Shown here piece by piece: positions 9,875-19,538 of a DNA stretch of 64,000 nt. The stretch is from Yeosuana sp043876835. GTDB taxonomy: Bacteria > Bacteroidota > Bacteroidia > Flavobacteriales > Flavobacteriaceae. The DNA lies in contig NZ_JBAWJZ010000012.1 in assembly GCF_043876835.1 (NCBI RefSeq), positions 1 through 64,000 of the forward strand, written 5' to 3'. The stretch's first letter is position 1. Each line of letters opens with the position of its first letter. Made by a program: the position numbers and the translations under genes. The notes below the pieces were generated by a model that made no database searches, was not told where the DNA came from, and saw nothing but the letters and a program-made list of their open reading frames with translations.

Positions 9875-11368
9875 TCATTCGTAAGAAGGGTTTTGAACCG
9901 TAACACCACCGCTGGCCTCAACCGATTTTATTGGAATTGGTAAAATGAATTTTTCTGGATTGGTCGCCGATGGTTTTACATCCGATACTTGGAATCCTGT
10001 TCCAAATCCATCAATGAAGTCATATCGAACCAAATCGAACCAAGATTCGCCCGTTTCAAGATATAATTCAATTTGTTTTTCAATGCGAACAGCCTTTAAA
10101 AATTGGTCTAACGAAATACTGGCAGGATAAGTCTCAAACCCATCTGTCCCAGTAGTGGTAGCTCCAGCACGGGTTCTAACAGCATTTAGAGCATTTAAGG
10201 CAACCGTGGTTACAGCATTATTTGCTCTAGCATCAGCTTCTGCTAAAATTAAATAAACTTCAGCCATGCGAAGCTGAATCCACATTTCATGAGTTTCAGT
10301 AGATAAATTGGTGCTATATTTTCTAGGAACATAAATAGACGACGGGGTAAAAAGAGTTTCAAACCTATTTCCGTCAAAATTAATTGATTGTCCATTTACA
10401 TCCATAGAACCATTGACAGCGGTTAGAACGTTGTAAGGATCCCACCCAAAAAAACCGCCTTCTATGTTAGGCCCTATATAAAGGCTACTCTTAGCATCTG
10501 GAGTACCCATAATACCAAATAATATTTCGGGATGGATAAATAATGCTTGTGAGTTTTTAGGAAAGAATATACCGTCGTGTGTTGGATTTAAAGCAAAATT
10601 GCTTCCGCCAGTATTAATTAAATCTGTTGCTATACTAGCGGCTTCACTATAATCACCCATGTAAAGTAGTATTTTAGCTTTTAATCCTTTACCAAACGAC
10701 TTATTCACATAGCCTTTAACCCCTCCTCTTAAATCTGGTGCCATGGCAATTCCATCATTTATGTCCTGAAGAATTGCTGCATAGGTTTCGGCCACTGTCT
10801 TTCTTGGTAAAGCCTTATCACTTATAGCAGGTTCAAATCTAACATCTATACCAAATGTCGAACTCATATCATAAAACTGGCCAAATGATTGTAACAATTT
10901 AAAATGAGTATTTGCCCTAAGCAGTTTTGCCTCACCAATTATTTCGTCTTTACGTTCTGGAGTTGAAAACTCACTAGCATCTAGTTTTGCAATTTCTTGG
11001 AGCAACCAATTACAATTATTGATTGAACTATACATCGAGGAATAATCATTCAAGGTAAATCTATCTACATTAGAGGGAGGATTGTTAAGAGACCATCCTT
11101 CAATTTCAGGAAATCGGTTATAATAACCACCTACGATTATATCACCAGACATTAACCCTCTTGATATCGTAGAAAATGCTATTTGACTATATTTTGCGTA
11201 TGCTCCGTTTAAGGCATTTTCAGCACTTGTTTCATCTACAATAGCATTTTCAGCTTCTAAAGAATAAAGGGGCTTAAAATCATCTATGTCTTCAGTTAAT
11301 TGGCAAGAGAACACTGTGCTTAACATAATAACACAAAGGCCAAATAATTTTCTTTTAAAATTTTTCAT
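9875..11368 (-). CDS. SusD/RagB-family outer-membrane lipoprotein
   Basis: A 497-residue SusD/RagB-type surface lipoprotein that caps its SusC partner and binds the ligand. Lipobox cysteine at C22 (VFSC) is followed by the SusD-like N-terminal region (SAENALNGAYAKYSQ). The RagB/SusD C-terminal domain shows typical elements such as VYLILAEADARANN, LNAVRTRAGA and RIEKQIELYLETGESWFDLVRY, ending in FILPIPIKSVEAS. The ligand cannot be read from sequence. The absence of glycoside hydrolases and the presence of an M16 peptidase nearby favour peptides over polysaccharides. Confidence 0.93.
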   Translation of the reverse strand: MKNFKRKLFGLCVIMLSTVFSCQLTEDIDDFKPLYSLEAENAIVDETSAENALNGAYAKYSQIAFSTISRGLMSGDIIVGGYYNRFPEIEGWSLNNPPSNVDRFTLNDYSSMYSSINNCNWLLQEIAKLDASEFSTPERKDEIIGEAKLLRANTHFKLLQSFGQFYDMSSTFGIDVRFEPAISDKALPRKTVAETYAAILQDINDGIAMAPDLRGGVKGYVNKSFGKGLKAKILLYMGDYSEAASIATDLINTGGSNFALNPTHDGIFFPKNSQALFIHPEILFGIMGTPDAKSSLYIGPNIEGGFFGWDPYNVLTAVNGSMDVNGQSINFDGNRFETLFTPSSIYVPRKYSTNLSTETHEMWIQLRMAEVYLILAEADARANNAVTTVALNALNAVRTRAGATTTGTDGFETYPASISLDQFLKAVRIEKQIELYLETGESWFDLVRYDFIDGFGTGFQVSDVKPSATNPEKFILPIPIKSVEASGGVTVQNPSYE

Positions 11369-11391
11369 ATTCTTAATGTCTTTAATTATTA

Positions 11392-14300
11392 CTAAAATGT
11401 TATATTTAATCCTAATGTAAAAGTTCTAGTGTTTGGGTATGAACTACCATCATCACCTGATTGTCTTGCCGTATGACCAGACGTTGAAAAAATATCTCTT
11501 GCCGCATCTTCAGGATCCAAACCAACATAATCGGTTATTGTAATAAGATTATTTCCACTAAATGAAATATGCGCACTTGAAATGCCCAAATGTTTTATCA
11601 AATTTGTTGGTAAATTATAACCTATAGAGGCATATCGCAACTTGATATATGATGCATCCATTACCGATCTGCTATTTGCGAAGAAATTTGATCTTGAACC
11701 AAATCTGGCATACTTGGCGCCTGTGTTTTCTGGGGTCCAAGATTCTTTTATAGCTAGTTTGTCAACATTGACATCCCATGAATTAAAAGGCCAACCAAAA
11801 GAGATAACTTCATAATCCTTTTTAATACCACTGGCAAAGGTCCAGTTCATTCCAAAATCCCAGTTTTTGTATGTAATTCTGTTGTTCCATCCACCAAAAT
11901 AATTAGGATTAATATCGCCCAATACTTTACGGTCATCGGTAGTTATTCTACCATCTCCATCAAGATCTTTAAAGATATAATCGCCCGGTAACTTTAAGTT
12001 AGAATCATATACTCCGGTAGGTGAAGCGGCATTCAAATCATCTATTTCTGCTTGGGTTTGAGCAATACTAACGACAACAGGGCCTTCGATGCTACCAATT
12101 GGATGTCCTTCAAAAATTCCAATATTTGAACCTCCGTTGGTCGAGCCACCGTTTAGTCTATCAACATTGTTTTTTATGTACGAAATGTTTATTGATGAGT
12201 TCCAATTAAAATCTTTTGTCCTTAAAACATCTCCTCCTAAAACAATTTCCCAGCCCTTATTTGTTACATCAGCCACATTGCTATCCCAAAATCCACTTCC
12301 AGTTTCAGCAGGAACAGGGACTTTTAAAATTATATCTGAAGTGTTTTTCTCAAAATAAACGACTTCCCCATTTAAGCGGCTATTAAATAGCCCAAATTCT
12401 AAGCCAATATCGAACTGATTAGTTCCTTCCCATCTAATATTAGCATTTGGAATTTTATCAACAGTTATGCCAGCTTCTCCTGCATAAAATGTTCCGGTAT
12501 TATAATAAGCTAAATAAGAAAATGAATCTAAATTATCTGATCCGGTTTTGCCTAAACTGGTTCTAATTTTAAGTAAATCTATAATATTTTGGTTTTTAAA
12601 AAATTCTTCATTGTGTACATTCCAAGCTAATGCTCCAGAAGGGAAAAAACCTGATCGATTTCCTGGACCAAATTTAGTGGAGGTATCCCTACGAGCTGTG
12701 AATGTAACTAGATATTTATCATTATATATGTAGTTAACTCTGGAAAACATTGAATTTAATCCACTCTGTTCATGTGCGCTCGAAGGAAATTCTACAAATT
12801 GCGCTGAACCAGTATTAATCAAATTTGTGTCGTCAGGAAAACCTCTGTAAGTTACACCATTATATTCTACTTTAGATTGGTCCCAAGAAACACCTACTAC
12901 AGCATCAATTCTGTGATTATAAATCTTTTTATTAAAATTTATTGTGTTAACAAAGGATGCTGACCAAGTATTGTTATTTTGGATATATAAGGTTGCTCCA
13001 GGTCTTCCATAAGCATTAGCATTATAACCATTGTTGTATGACGGAACAAAAGACTCTGTGTCATCATCATTTGAACTCAAGTTAATTTGTGATTTAAACT
13101 TAAAGTCATTTACAATTTTTAATTCACCATACAATGACCCGAACATGTTTTTTCCAATAGTCTTTTTTCTGTTTCGTCCAAGTCCTCCCAATGGATTAAA
13201 ATCATTGGAATAGAATCCAGTTATAAACGTAAATTCACCAGTTTCATCATAAATCGGAAAATCTGGACGGAAGCCTGCATCATTTAAATTTAAAATTCCT
13301 GAAGTTTTATTTACCGAATAATTATAGTTTACAGATCCTCCAATTTTTATATTTTCTTTTACTTGGGCATCAATGCTCGCAGCAAAATTGTAACGTGTAA
13401 ACTTATTTTTAATCAATACGCCTTCTTGTTCATTTATTGAAGTAGAAAGCGCATAAGTCACTTTATCTCCTCCTCCATTGATGCTTAAGCGGTATTGATT
13501 CCAAATAGCGCTGTCGTTGATAATTGAATCTTCCCAATCTGTATTGGCATTTCCAAAATAATTAGCCGGGTCATTTACAATGTTATATTGACTACTTAAT
13601 ATATCAGGAATTAAGAAATCAGGCAATGTTGTGGTATCCAAATCATACTGAGCCAGGGTTGTCATAAAACCTTTCCATTCTGATGCGGATGCCCAATCTC
13701 TTGTATTAGAAGGCGTTTGTAAAGTTGTATTTACGGAAAAGGACATTCTTGGCGCTTGCCCTGTTTTGCCTCTTTTAGTGGTGATAAGAACGACCCCATT
13801 TGCCGCTCTAGATCCATAGATCGCTGCAGCAGAAGCATCTTTAAGTACATCAACGCGCTCAATGTTATTAGGATCAATACTTAATAATGGGTTTTGTCGT
13901 GTTCCTGAAAAAGTTATAGGAAATTCGCCTCCAACAGTAGTTACCCTAGGGTTTACAACAATAGGAACCCCATCTACTACATACAAGGGTTGATTGTCCC
14001 CAAGAATTTGACTTAAACCGCGAATAATAACAGTACCTCCTGAACCAGGCTCGCCAGTACCGGGAGAAACAAACACTCCAGAAATTTGTCCGGCCAATGA
14101 GTTTTCAATGGACTGTGTTTTTATTTTTTGGATATCTTCAGCTTTTACCGATCCTACAGAGCCTGTTAAATCTTTTTTTACTGTTGTACCATATCCTACT
14201 ACGAGAACCTCTTCAAGACTACTTGTATTTTCGTTTAAAGTAATACTGTATACTTTTTGATTTTCATTAATTTTTTGTGAAAAAGTTTTATATCCCAAGC

Positions 14301-14886
14301 CAGATATTACCAAATAATTATCAACCTCAACTTTTAAAGAAAATTTACCATCAAAATCGGTTGCAGTGCCTCTAATAAGAAAGTCTGGATTGATATTGCT
14401 ATCATTAAAATCGGGTTCTCTGTTAGTAGTATAAACAGTAATTCCATACAAAGGTAAACCGTCTTTATCCTTTACTGTTCCAGAAATAGAAATTTCTTGT
14501 TGTTGTTTTTCGGATTCAGTTTTTTCTCTAATAATTAGAGTATTATTATTTGTTAAATCAAAATTGAAATCCCCAGTAGATAATGATTTGTTTAAAAGGT
14601 CATTCGTGTAAATAACACCTCTCGATAGCTTCACCTTTGGGAGGTTTTTAAACAATCCTTGTTCATAAATAAAATTGTATTCTGTTTGCTTCATGATAAG
14701 TTCAAAAACTTCATCAACAGTCATTATTGTATCATAGTCGACAATAATTTTTGAATTTTGAGATAAAACATTATTTGGTCCTAAACCAAATGCAGAAATA
14801 CATAATAAGAAGATAAAAGTTCTCACAATGAATAGTAATAGTTTTTTTCTAAAAAAGAAAAGAACATTAATCAATTTAATTTTCAT
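11392..14886 (-). CDS. SusC/RagA TonB-dependent receptor with N-terminal STN domain
   Basis: A 1164-residue outer-membrane active transporter. After a long basic-hydrophobic signal region (to about 42) come an STN domain (about 48-120), which talks to the FecR/sigma pair, a carboxypeptidase-D-like regulatory domain (about 132-222), and the SusC signature LEEVLVVGYG near 225-232. The plug follows, with LYVVDGVPI and VLKDASAAAIYGSRAANGV, then the beta barrel ending in TLGLNITF. The STN domain fits the FecR and ECF genes directly upstream, so expression is probably induced by substrate through trans-envelope signalling. It forms an operon with the SusD gene 23 bases downstream. Intact. Confidence 0.95.
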   Translation of the reverse strand: MKIKLINVLFFFRKKLLLFIVRTFIFLLCISAFGLGPNNVLSQNSKIIVDYDTIMTVDEVFELIMKQTEYNFIYEQGLFKNLPKVKLSRGVIYTNDLLNKSLSTGDFNFDLTNNNTLIIREKTESEKQQQEISISGTVKDKDGLPLYGITVYTTNREPDFNDSNINPDFLIRGTATDFDGKFSLKVEVDNYLVISGLGYKTFSQKINENQKVYSITLNENTSSLEEVLVVGYGTTVKKDLTGSVGSVKAEDIQKIKTQSIENSLAGQISGVFVSPGTGEPGSGGTVIIRGLSQILGDNQPLYVVDGVPIVVNPRVTTVGGEFPITFSGTRQNPLLSIDPNNIERVDVLKDASAAAIYGSRAANGVVLITTKRGKTGQAPRMSFSVNTTLQTPSNTRDWASASEWKGFMTTLAQYDLDTTTLPDFLIPDILSSQYNIVNDPANYFGNANTDWEDSIINDSAIWNQYRLSINGGGDKVTYALSTSINEQEGVLIKNKFTRYNFAASIDAQVKENIKIGGSVNYNYSVNKTSGILNLNDAGFRPDFPIYDETGEFTFITGFYSNDFNPLGGLGRNRKKTIGKNMFGSLYGELKIVNDFKFKSQINLSSNDDDTESFVPSYNNGYNANAYGRPGATLYIQNNNTWSASFVNTINFNKKIYNHRIDAVVGVSWDQSKVEYNGVTYRGFPDDTNLINTGSAQFVEFPSSAHEQSGLNSMFSRVNYIYNDKYLVTFTARRDTSTKFGPGNRSGFFPSGALAWNVHNEEFFKNQNIIDLLKIRTSLGKTGSDNLDSFSYLAYYNTGTFYAGEAGITVDKIPNANIRWEGTNQFDIGLEFGLFNSRLNGEVVYFEKNTSDIILKVPVPAETGSGFWDSNVADVTNKGWEIVLGGDVLRTKDFNWNSSINISYIKNNVDRLNGGSTNGGSNIGIFEGHPIGSIEGPVVVSIAQTQAEIDDLNAASPTGVYDSNLKLPGDYIFKDLDGDGRITTDDRKVLGDINPNYFGGWNNRITYKNWDFGMNWTFASGIKKDYEVISFGWPFNSWDVNVDKLAIKESWTPENTGAKYARFGSRSNFFANSRSVMDASYIKLRYASIGYNLPTNLIKHLGISSAHISFSGNNLITITDYVGLDPEDAARDIFSTSGHTARQSGDDGSSYPNTRTFTLGLNITF

Positions 14887-14990
14887 AAATTTGCTTGTTA
14901 TTAGTTAGTTAAACATTTAATTAATTATTAATTCACAAAAGGGGATTAAGCTATAGACATTCGACCGTTATTATGCTTGTTCCCTTTATC

Positions 14991-16145
14991 TTATTTAATG
15001 ATTACTGTTTTATCATTAATTTCATACGAGCTTATTTGGCTTGATTTGATCATAGATGATAAAATTTCATCAATACTTAGTTCTTTTCTTATAACACCCA
15101 CAAAAGCGATATTTTGAAGGTTTGGGTTTTCAATTACAAACTCAACATCATACCATCGTGATAAAACCTTACACATTTGTCTTAAAGACATCCCCTTAAA
15201 GTTGAAAACACCATTTTTCCATGATATTGCCGAGTATACCTCTACCTTTTTTATAATTATATTCGAATTGGTTTTTCCTATTATAGATTGTTGGTTAGGC
15301 TTTAAAATTTCACTCTTTTCCTTATTGCTTATTTCGATTTTACCTTCGACTAAAGTTGTATAAATATTATCTTCATCTTTGTAGGCTTTAATGTTAAATT
15401 CAGTTCCTAAAACCTCAACTTCTTGACCACCAGTATGCACTTTAAATTTTGTTCCATGATGTTTTGAACTTGGAGACACATTAAAATATGCTTCGCCATA
15501 AATTAATTCTATTTGTCTGGTTTTTTCTTCTGAAAAAGTCACGGGGTATTTTAATTGAGACTCTGAGTTTAGCCATATTTCTGTGCTATCAGATAATATC
15601 AAATGAAATTGACCTCCTCTAGGAATCGTTAAATAGTTGTACGCAATTTCCTTTGTATGTCCTTTTCCTGCTTCATAAACAATTTCTTCTCCATTACTAT
15701 TGGCATTCTTCATTTGATAAGTATTTCCTTTTTCCAAAGCTATGATAGAACCATCTTCTAAGGTTAATGTAGCTTTGTCTGTTCCCGGTTCAATAGTATT
15801 GTTTACAATTGTTGGACTAGAATCTTTAATGTTGTATAAAACATCTCTTAAGAAATAAGCAGCAGCTAATACACCTATCAGTGCAGCAGCTATTGCGTAT
15901 TTCAAGAAATAGGAGCTCAATTTAATCGGTTTTAATTGCACTTTTTGACTATTATTTAAAATTTTATTACTTATTCGATTTGCTGAAGCTTCTTCCATGT
16001 CCGGATACTTATCTAGTAGAAAGACCACTTCTTCGATTGTTGGAACACCAGAAAAGTCTTTTGAGTTTTGAAAATAGGAAACAATTTGTTTAATCTCTTC
16101 TTCAGAGCAATCTCGGTTTATAAATTTAATAAATAAATCTTTCAT
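14991..16145 (-). CDS. FecR-family anti-sigma factor
   Basis: An inner-membrane anti-sigma factor of about 384 residues. The N-terminal cytoplasmic region begins MKDLFIKFINRDCSEEE, followed by a single transmembrane helix (KYAIAAALIGVLAAAYFL), a FecR periplasmic domain (TIPRGGQFHLILSDSTEIWLN is its hallmark) and a C-terminal DUF4974-like domain (GMSLRQMCKVLSRWYDVEF). The frame is open 22 codons further up, but the ATG at 16145 begins the conserved cytoplasmic segment and was preferred. It should receive the signal from the STN domain of the SusC protein and release the sigma factor encoded upstream. Confidence 0.92.
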   Translation of the reverse strand: MKDLFIKFINRDCSEEEIKQIVSYFQNSKDFSGVPTIEEVVFLLDKYPDMEEASANRISNKILNNSQKVQLKPIKLSSYFLKYAIAAALIGVLAAAYFLRDVLYNIKDSSPTIVNNTIEPGTDKATLTLEDGSIIALEKGNTYQMKNANSNGEEIVYEAGKGHTKEIAYNYLTIPRGGQFHLILSDSTEIWLNSESQLKYPVTFSEEKTRQIELIYGEAYFNVSPSSKHHGTKFKVHTGGQEVEVLGTEFNIKAYKDEDNIYTTLVEGKIEISNKEKSEILKPNQQSIIGKTNSNIIIKKVEVYSAISWKNGVFNFKGMSLRQMCKVLSRWYDVEFVIENPNLQNIAFVGVIRKELSIDEILSSMIKSSQISSYEINDKTVIIK

Positions 16146-16359
16146 TTTAGTTCGTCTTACTTTTATCCAGGTATCTATATATAATACTCTTGAAACTAAA
16201 AATAGTACCATTCATATTTAATCTTTTTTTTGCCTAATAGATAAAATACATTAAAGATGATCTCTATAAAAATGATTTTGTTCAGTTATAACAATGGATT
16301 GTATTGTTTTCGCGATTTAAAAAAACTGAATTTGAAAATAAACAAGGCTATTTATGATT

Positions 16360-16962
16360 TTATAACCAATTTTTATAAAAAAGAAATAGTAAAAGAGGCA
16401 TATCCTTGTTATTTAACAAGAAATCACGAAGTGTTTCTAGAGCCATACTAATTTGATTTCTTACTGTATTTGTAGAAATCCTTAATTCTTTTGCTATTTC
16501 TTCATAGCTTTTTCCTTCATTACGGGACATTTCGAAAATTAAGCGTCTTCTAGGAGGCAATAAGTCCAAAGCTTCCTTTTTAATGTCTTCAACATCAGCC
16601 TCTATCAAATGTAAATCTGCAGCATTTGCATACTTTTGACTATTATAAAAAATTTCTTCTCTAATTTTTTCGTTTTTGGCTACTCTTTTAAGGAAAGAAA
16701 TAATATTGTTTCTAGTAATGGTAAACAAAAATGATTTGAAAGATAGGTCAGGATTTAAGGTCTCTCTTTTGAGCCAAACCTTTAAAAAAACGTCCTGAAC
16801 TATTTCTTCCGAATAAGGCTTTGAACACAACATACTATAGCTGTATTTATATAAAATATTATGATAATTATCAAAGAGCTTCTGAAATGCTTTTTCATTA
16901 CCAGTTATTAACTCCTGAACCAGTAACTTTTCATTATATGTTTCTATTTGCGACATGAACAA
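16360..16962 (-). CDS. RNA polymerase ECF sigma factor (FecI-like)
   Basis: A 200-residue sigma-70 family ECF factor. Region 2 includes FDNYHNILYKYSYSML and EEIVQDVFLKVWLKR. Region 4 includes LPPRRRLIFEMSRNEG and YEEIAKELRISTNTVRNQI. A second ATG two codons in (16956) could also be used. Together with the FecR and STN-SusC genes downstream it forms the classic FecI/FecR-type cell-surface signalling system of Bacteroidota, likely controlling the SusC/SusD genes. A gap of about 214 bases separates it from fecR. Confidence 0.93.
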   Translation of the reverse strand: MFMSQIETYNEKLLVQELITGNEKAFQKLFDNYHNILYKYSYSMLCSKPYSEEIVQDVFLKVWLKRETLNPDLSFKSFLFTITRNNIISFLKRVAKNEKIREEIFYNSQKYANAADLHLIEADVEDIKKEALDLLPPRRRLIFEMSRNEGKSYEEIAKELRISTNTVRNQISMALETLRDFLLNNKDMPLLLFLFYKNWL

Positions 16963-17487
16963 TATTAACCATGTAAAACATTTTCATAAATCAATTCAAA
17001 ATAAATTTACCCTATAAACGATTCTAACTCCGATTAAAAAAACTGTTCAATATTAACAAATTTTATTAACTCATAATCATTTGCAGATTTCAGGGTATTT
17101 CAATTGATTAATTAAAGATAAAAATATTTTGTTTATAACATTTTTTTTTGTCTAATTTATGAAGGTTATTTGATAAAAATATCATTAATCTCTAAATTAT
17201 CAGAATTACCATTTTAATCAATGGCCTTAGCTTAAATTTACGTAATGGAAATCTTATAATAATTTGTTAATTTTGACTAGTTTCAGTAGTTGATTTAATT
17301 TTCAAAGTAAGTTATAGATAGCTCAACACCTGTTAAAATCAATAAAACTAACACTAATTTATAAGATTTTGTTTAAATGGATTTAGCTATTTACACAATT
17401 AAGTTCATTATTATTTCCATAAAACAAATTGGAATACAACGGACGTTAAACAAGTAAAAAAGTCATTTATAAGATTTGTTGGTTTTG
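16963..17487. other. Intergenic region upstream of ECF sigma gene
   Basis: About 525 bases of AT-rich sequence without a recognisable gene. It lies between the ECF sigma start and the RidA-like stop, so it must hold the sigma-gene promoter. No clear TAnnTTTG box at good spacing was identified. Confidence 0.4.
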
Positions 17488-17754
17488 CTATTTAATTAAT
17501 TCTTTTACCGCTGTTGCTGTTATTTTTATTTTACCACCATACGGTATAGCTTCTACTTGATACATTGTTCTCGTAGGTCGTTTGTTTTCAGGAAATAATT
17601 CTTCAAATAGCTTAATTATTTCAGATAAGCCTTTTAAATTATCACAAGCAATATCAATAAAAACAATATCTTCCCTTTCAAATTCAGCATTTTCTATAGC
17701 AGAAAAAAAATCAGAGAATGCTAAATTTCCTTCTTCCAGTATTATACCAGACAT
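17488..17754 (-). CDS. RidA/YjgF-like protein, short (possibly N-truncated)
   Basis: An 88-residue open frame matching the C-terminal two thirds of the RidA/YjgF (enamine/imine deaminase) fold. The helix-strand part contains EDIVFIDIACDNLKG, and the hallmark end PTRTMYQVEAIPYGG leads into KIKITATAVK. RidA proteins are usually about 125 aa, and the first beta strands are missing here. Reading upstream in the same frame, ATG AAT TGA is followed by 23 open codons that join this start, so a longer form may have been cut by a TGA. Whether the remaining protein folds is uncertain. Confidence 0.6.
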   Translation of the reverse strand: MSGIILEEGNLAFSDFFSAIENAEFEREDIVFIDIACDNLKGLSEIIKLFEELFPENKRPTRTMYQVEAIPYGGKIKITATAVKELIK

Positions 17755-18234
17755 ATATTTTTCTTCAATATTTACAGATAATTGTTTAACCTTTAGAAAA
17801 CTGAAATCTAATTTTCAATTCATTATATTTCCCAAAATTATATTAAGGTTCTGCCCGTAAGGACCTCATCTAATATAGGCTATGGTTTTTGAATCTAGAA
17901 AATTTTGATCTTGGAGTGACAACAATACGTATTCTCACACAAGATGATTCCACTATATTGGACTAAATAACGATATTTTTTATTAGCATAATCCAAAATA
18001 AAATCCTACTGTGTTTTTAAAGAGCTGGTTATATAGTAGATAAACATTTAGACCTCCTTAAATTAACTATACGAATTACAAAAAACCATTTTTGAGAGAA
18101 TTTAGTCTTCTAAAAAGCAGGTTAACATGTATCAGATTGTTCGTATAATAAGATCATTTATATAGTGATGCAGTGCAATTTTAAAAAATTGATTACGACT
18201 ACCACAGTTCAAATTTTTCACACAAATTATAAAC
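17755..18234. other. Intergenic region between RidA-like and AraC genes
   Basis: About 480 bases separating two divergently oriented genes. It includes the in-frame ATG-AAT-TGA stub upstream of the RidA-like frame near 17815-17825. No other gene, repeat or clear promoter box was recognised. Confidence 0.4.
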
Positions 18235-19096
18235 ATGATTTATAAGGGAACAACCAATGAATATTTACTAATTGAAACCATTGATTATACAAATAATAAT
18301 ATATTAAAGGAAAATATTGAGAGTGGCTTAACACTCATATGGTGTTTTGATGACCGTACAATTTTAAAGATTGACAATAAAGAAATCCATTTTAACAAAA
18401 AACGAAATTGTCTGCTTGACAGAATTCCATACTATTGAAATCGTTTCAGAAGGTATCCTTCAGTTCATCCGCTTTAATCGTTCTTTTTATTGTATTCTTA
18501 AACATGATAACCAAATTAGTTGTAAAAGTATTCTTTTTTTTGGAGCCTCACAACTTCCAGTTATTAGTCTTACCGAAAAAAAAACTGTAATATTTAAAAA
18601 TCTTATAAATGTGTTTAAAAATGAAATGGTTTCCAAAGATAAATTGCAATTGGAAATGCTTCAGATTTTATTAAAACGATTTCTTATTCTATGCACCAGA
18701 ATTTATAAAAATCAAAACAATTACGATATGCTTGACGATGTAAATGTAAATATTGTTAGAGAATTTAACTTTTTGGTGGAAAAATATTTTAACACAAAAC
18801 ATTTAGTGTCAGATTATGCAGAAATCTTAAATAAATCTCCAAAAACGATTTATAATCTATTTTCAAAATTGGATACAAAAACACCATTACACTATATTCA
18901 AGAAAGAATTATGTTGGAGGCTAGAAGACTATTAAGATATACAGATAATTCTATCAAAGAAATTGCTTATGAAATTGGCTTCGAAGATATTCAATCCTTT
19001 AGCAGGCTTTTTAAAAAAAAGGAAGGTGTTTTTCCTTCAGAATTCAAAAAAAACATCACCAGTAGGACATATTGTCAACTCATCGGGAGTAATTGA
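18235..19096 (+). pseudogene. AraC-family transcriptional regulator, frameshifted
   Basis: Two overlapping frames together make one AraC-type regulator of about 286 residues. The first (from ATG 18235) gives an N-terminal sensory part through IDNKEIHFNK. The second gives EIVCLTEFHTIEIVSEG and the C-terminal AraC helix-turn-helix pair (LVSDYAEILNKSPKTI ... IKEIAYEIGFEDIQSFSR). The join falls in a run of six A residues at 18397-18402, where five would keep one frame. The damage is therefore a single-base insertion in a homopolymer: a real disruption, slippage-corrected expression, or a sequencing error. In relatives such regulators often sit next to a carboxymuconolactone-decarboxylase-like gene, and a stub of one follows here. 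Confidence 0.82.
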
Positions 19097-19221
19097 TTAA
19101 AACTTTACTTTCCTTTAATCGCATCTTTGCACCATCATCACTCCATTATGAACTACCTCAATAAAAAAGATAGAACGTTATATGATTAATACTATTAAAC
19201 AAAATATTAAAAACAGAAATC

Positions 19222-19329
19222 ATGATTAAATTTAATGTACCAACAAAAAGCGAAGTATCAGAAAGCAACCAATATTATCTCAAAGCAATTATTTTTTGTT
19301 ATGTGGCTACCTTCTATAATAAAAATTAA
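19222..19329 (+). pseudogene. Carboxymuconolactone decarboxylase-like gene stub
   Basis: A 35-codon frame whose first 17 residues (MIKFNVPTKSEVSESNQ) look like the start of AhpD/carboxymuconolactone decarboxylase-type proteins; compare the intact protein at 41488-42024, which begins MKMITVPTIDQVDNDSK. The rest of the frame is unrelated, so nearly the whole gene is gone. It lies directly after the broken AraC gene, the place where such a gene is expected. Confidence 0.5.
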
Positions 19330-19339
19330 AATAAAAAAA

Positions 19340-19373
19340 ATGGGACAAATCAAAACATAGAGAATTGTCCCAT
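19340..19373 (-). terminator. Rho-independent terminator of the DM13/outer-membrane operon
   Basis: On the minus strand a perfect 9-base stem (ATGGGACAA / TTGTCCCAT, 16-base loop) is followed by a run of T residues. It lies downstream of the outer-membrane protein stop at 19539 and is well placed to end that transcript. Confidence 0.8.
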
Positions 19374-19538
19374 CAAAATAAATTAGTTAACCTTTGATTC
19401 TCAAATCCATTTCAATTTCTAAAGGGTGTTAGATATTCATAAAACCAAGGATATTGCCAAATTATATATTGCTTACCACTGTCTTATTTTAACTTCCAAA
19501 TCTATAGGTTCATTAATCAAGGTCCAGAATTTCTATAT

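Noticed and set aside
17838..17870. GGTTCTGCCCGTAAGG, considered as a fourth IS6 end
   Set aside because: Matches the IS end over only seven bases, with no transposase sequence next to it.
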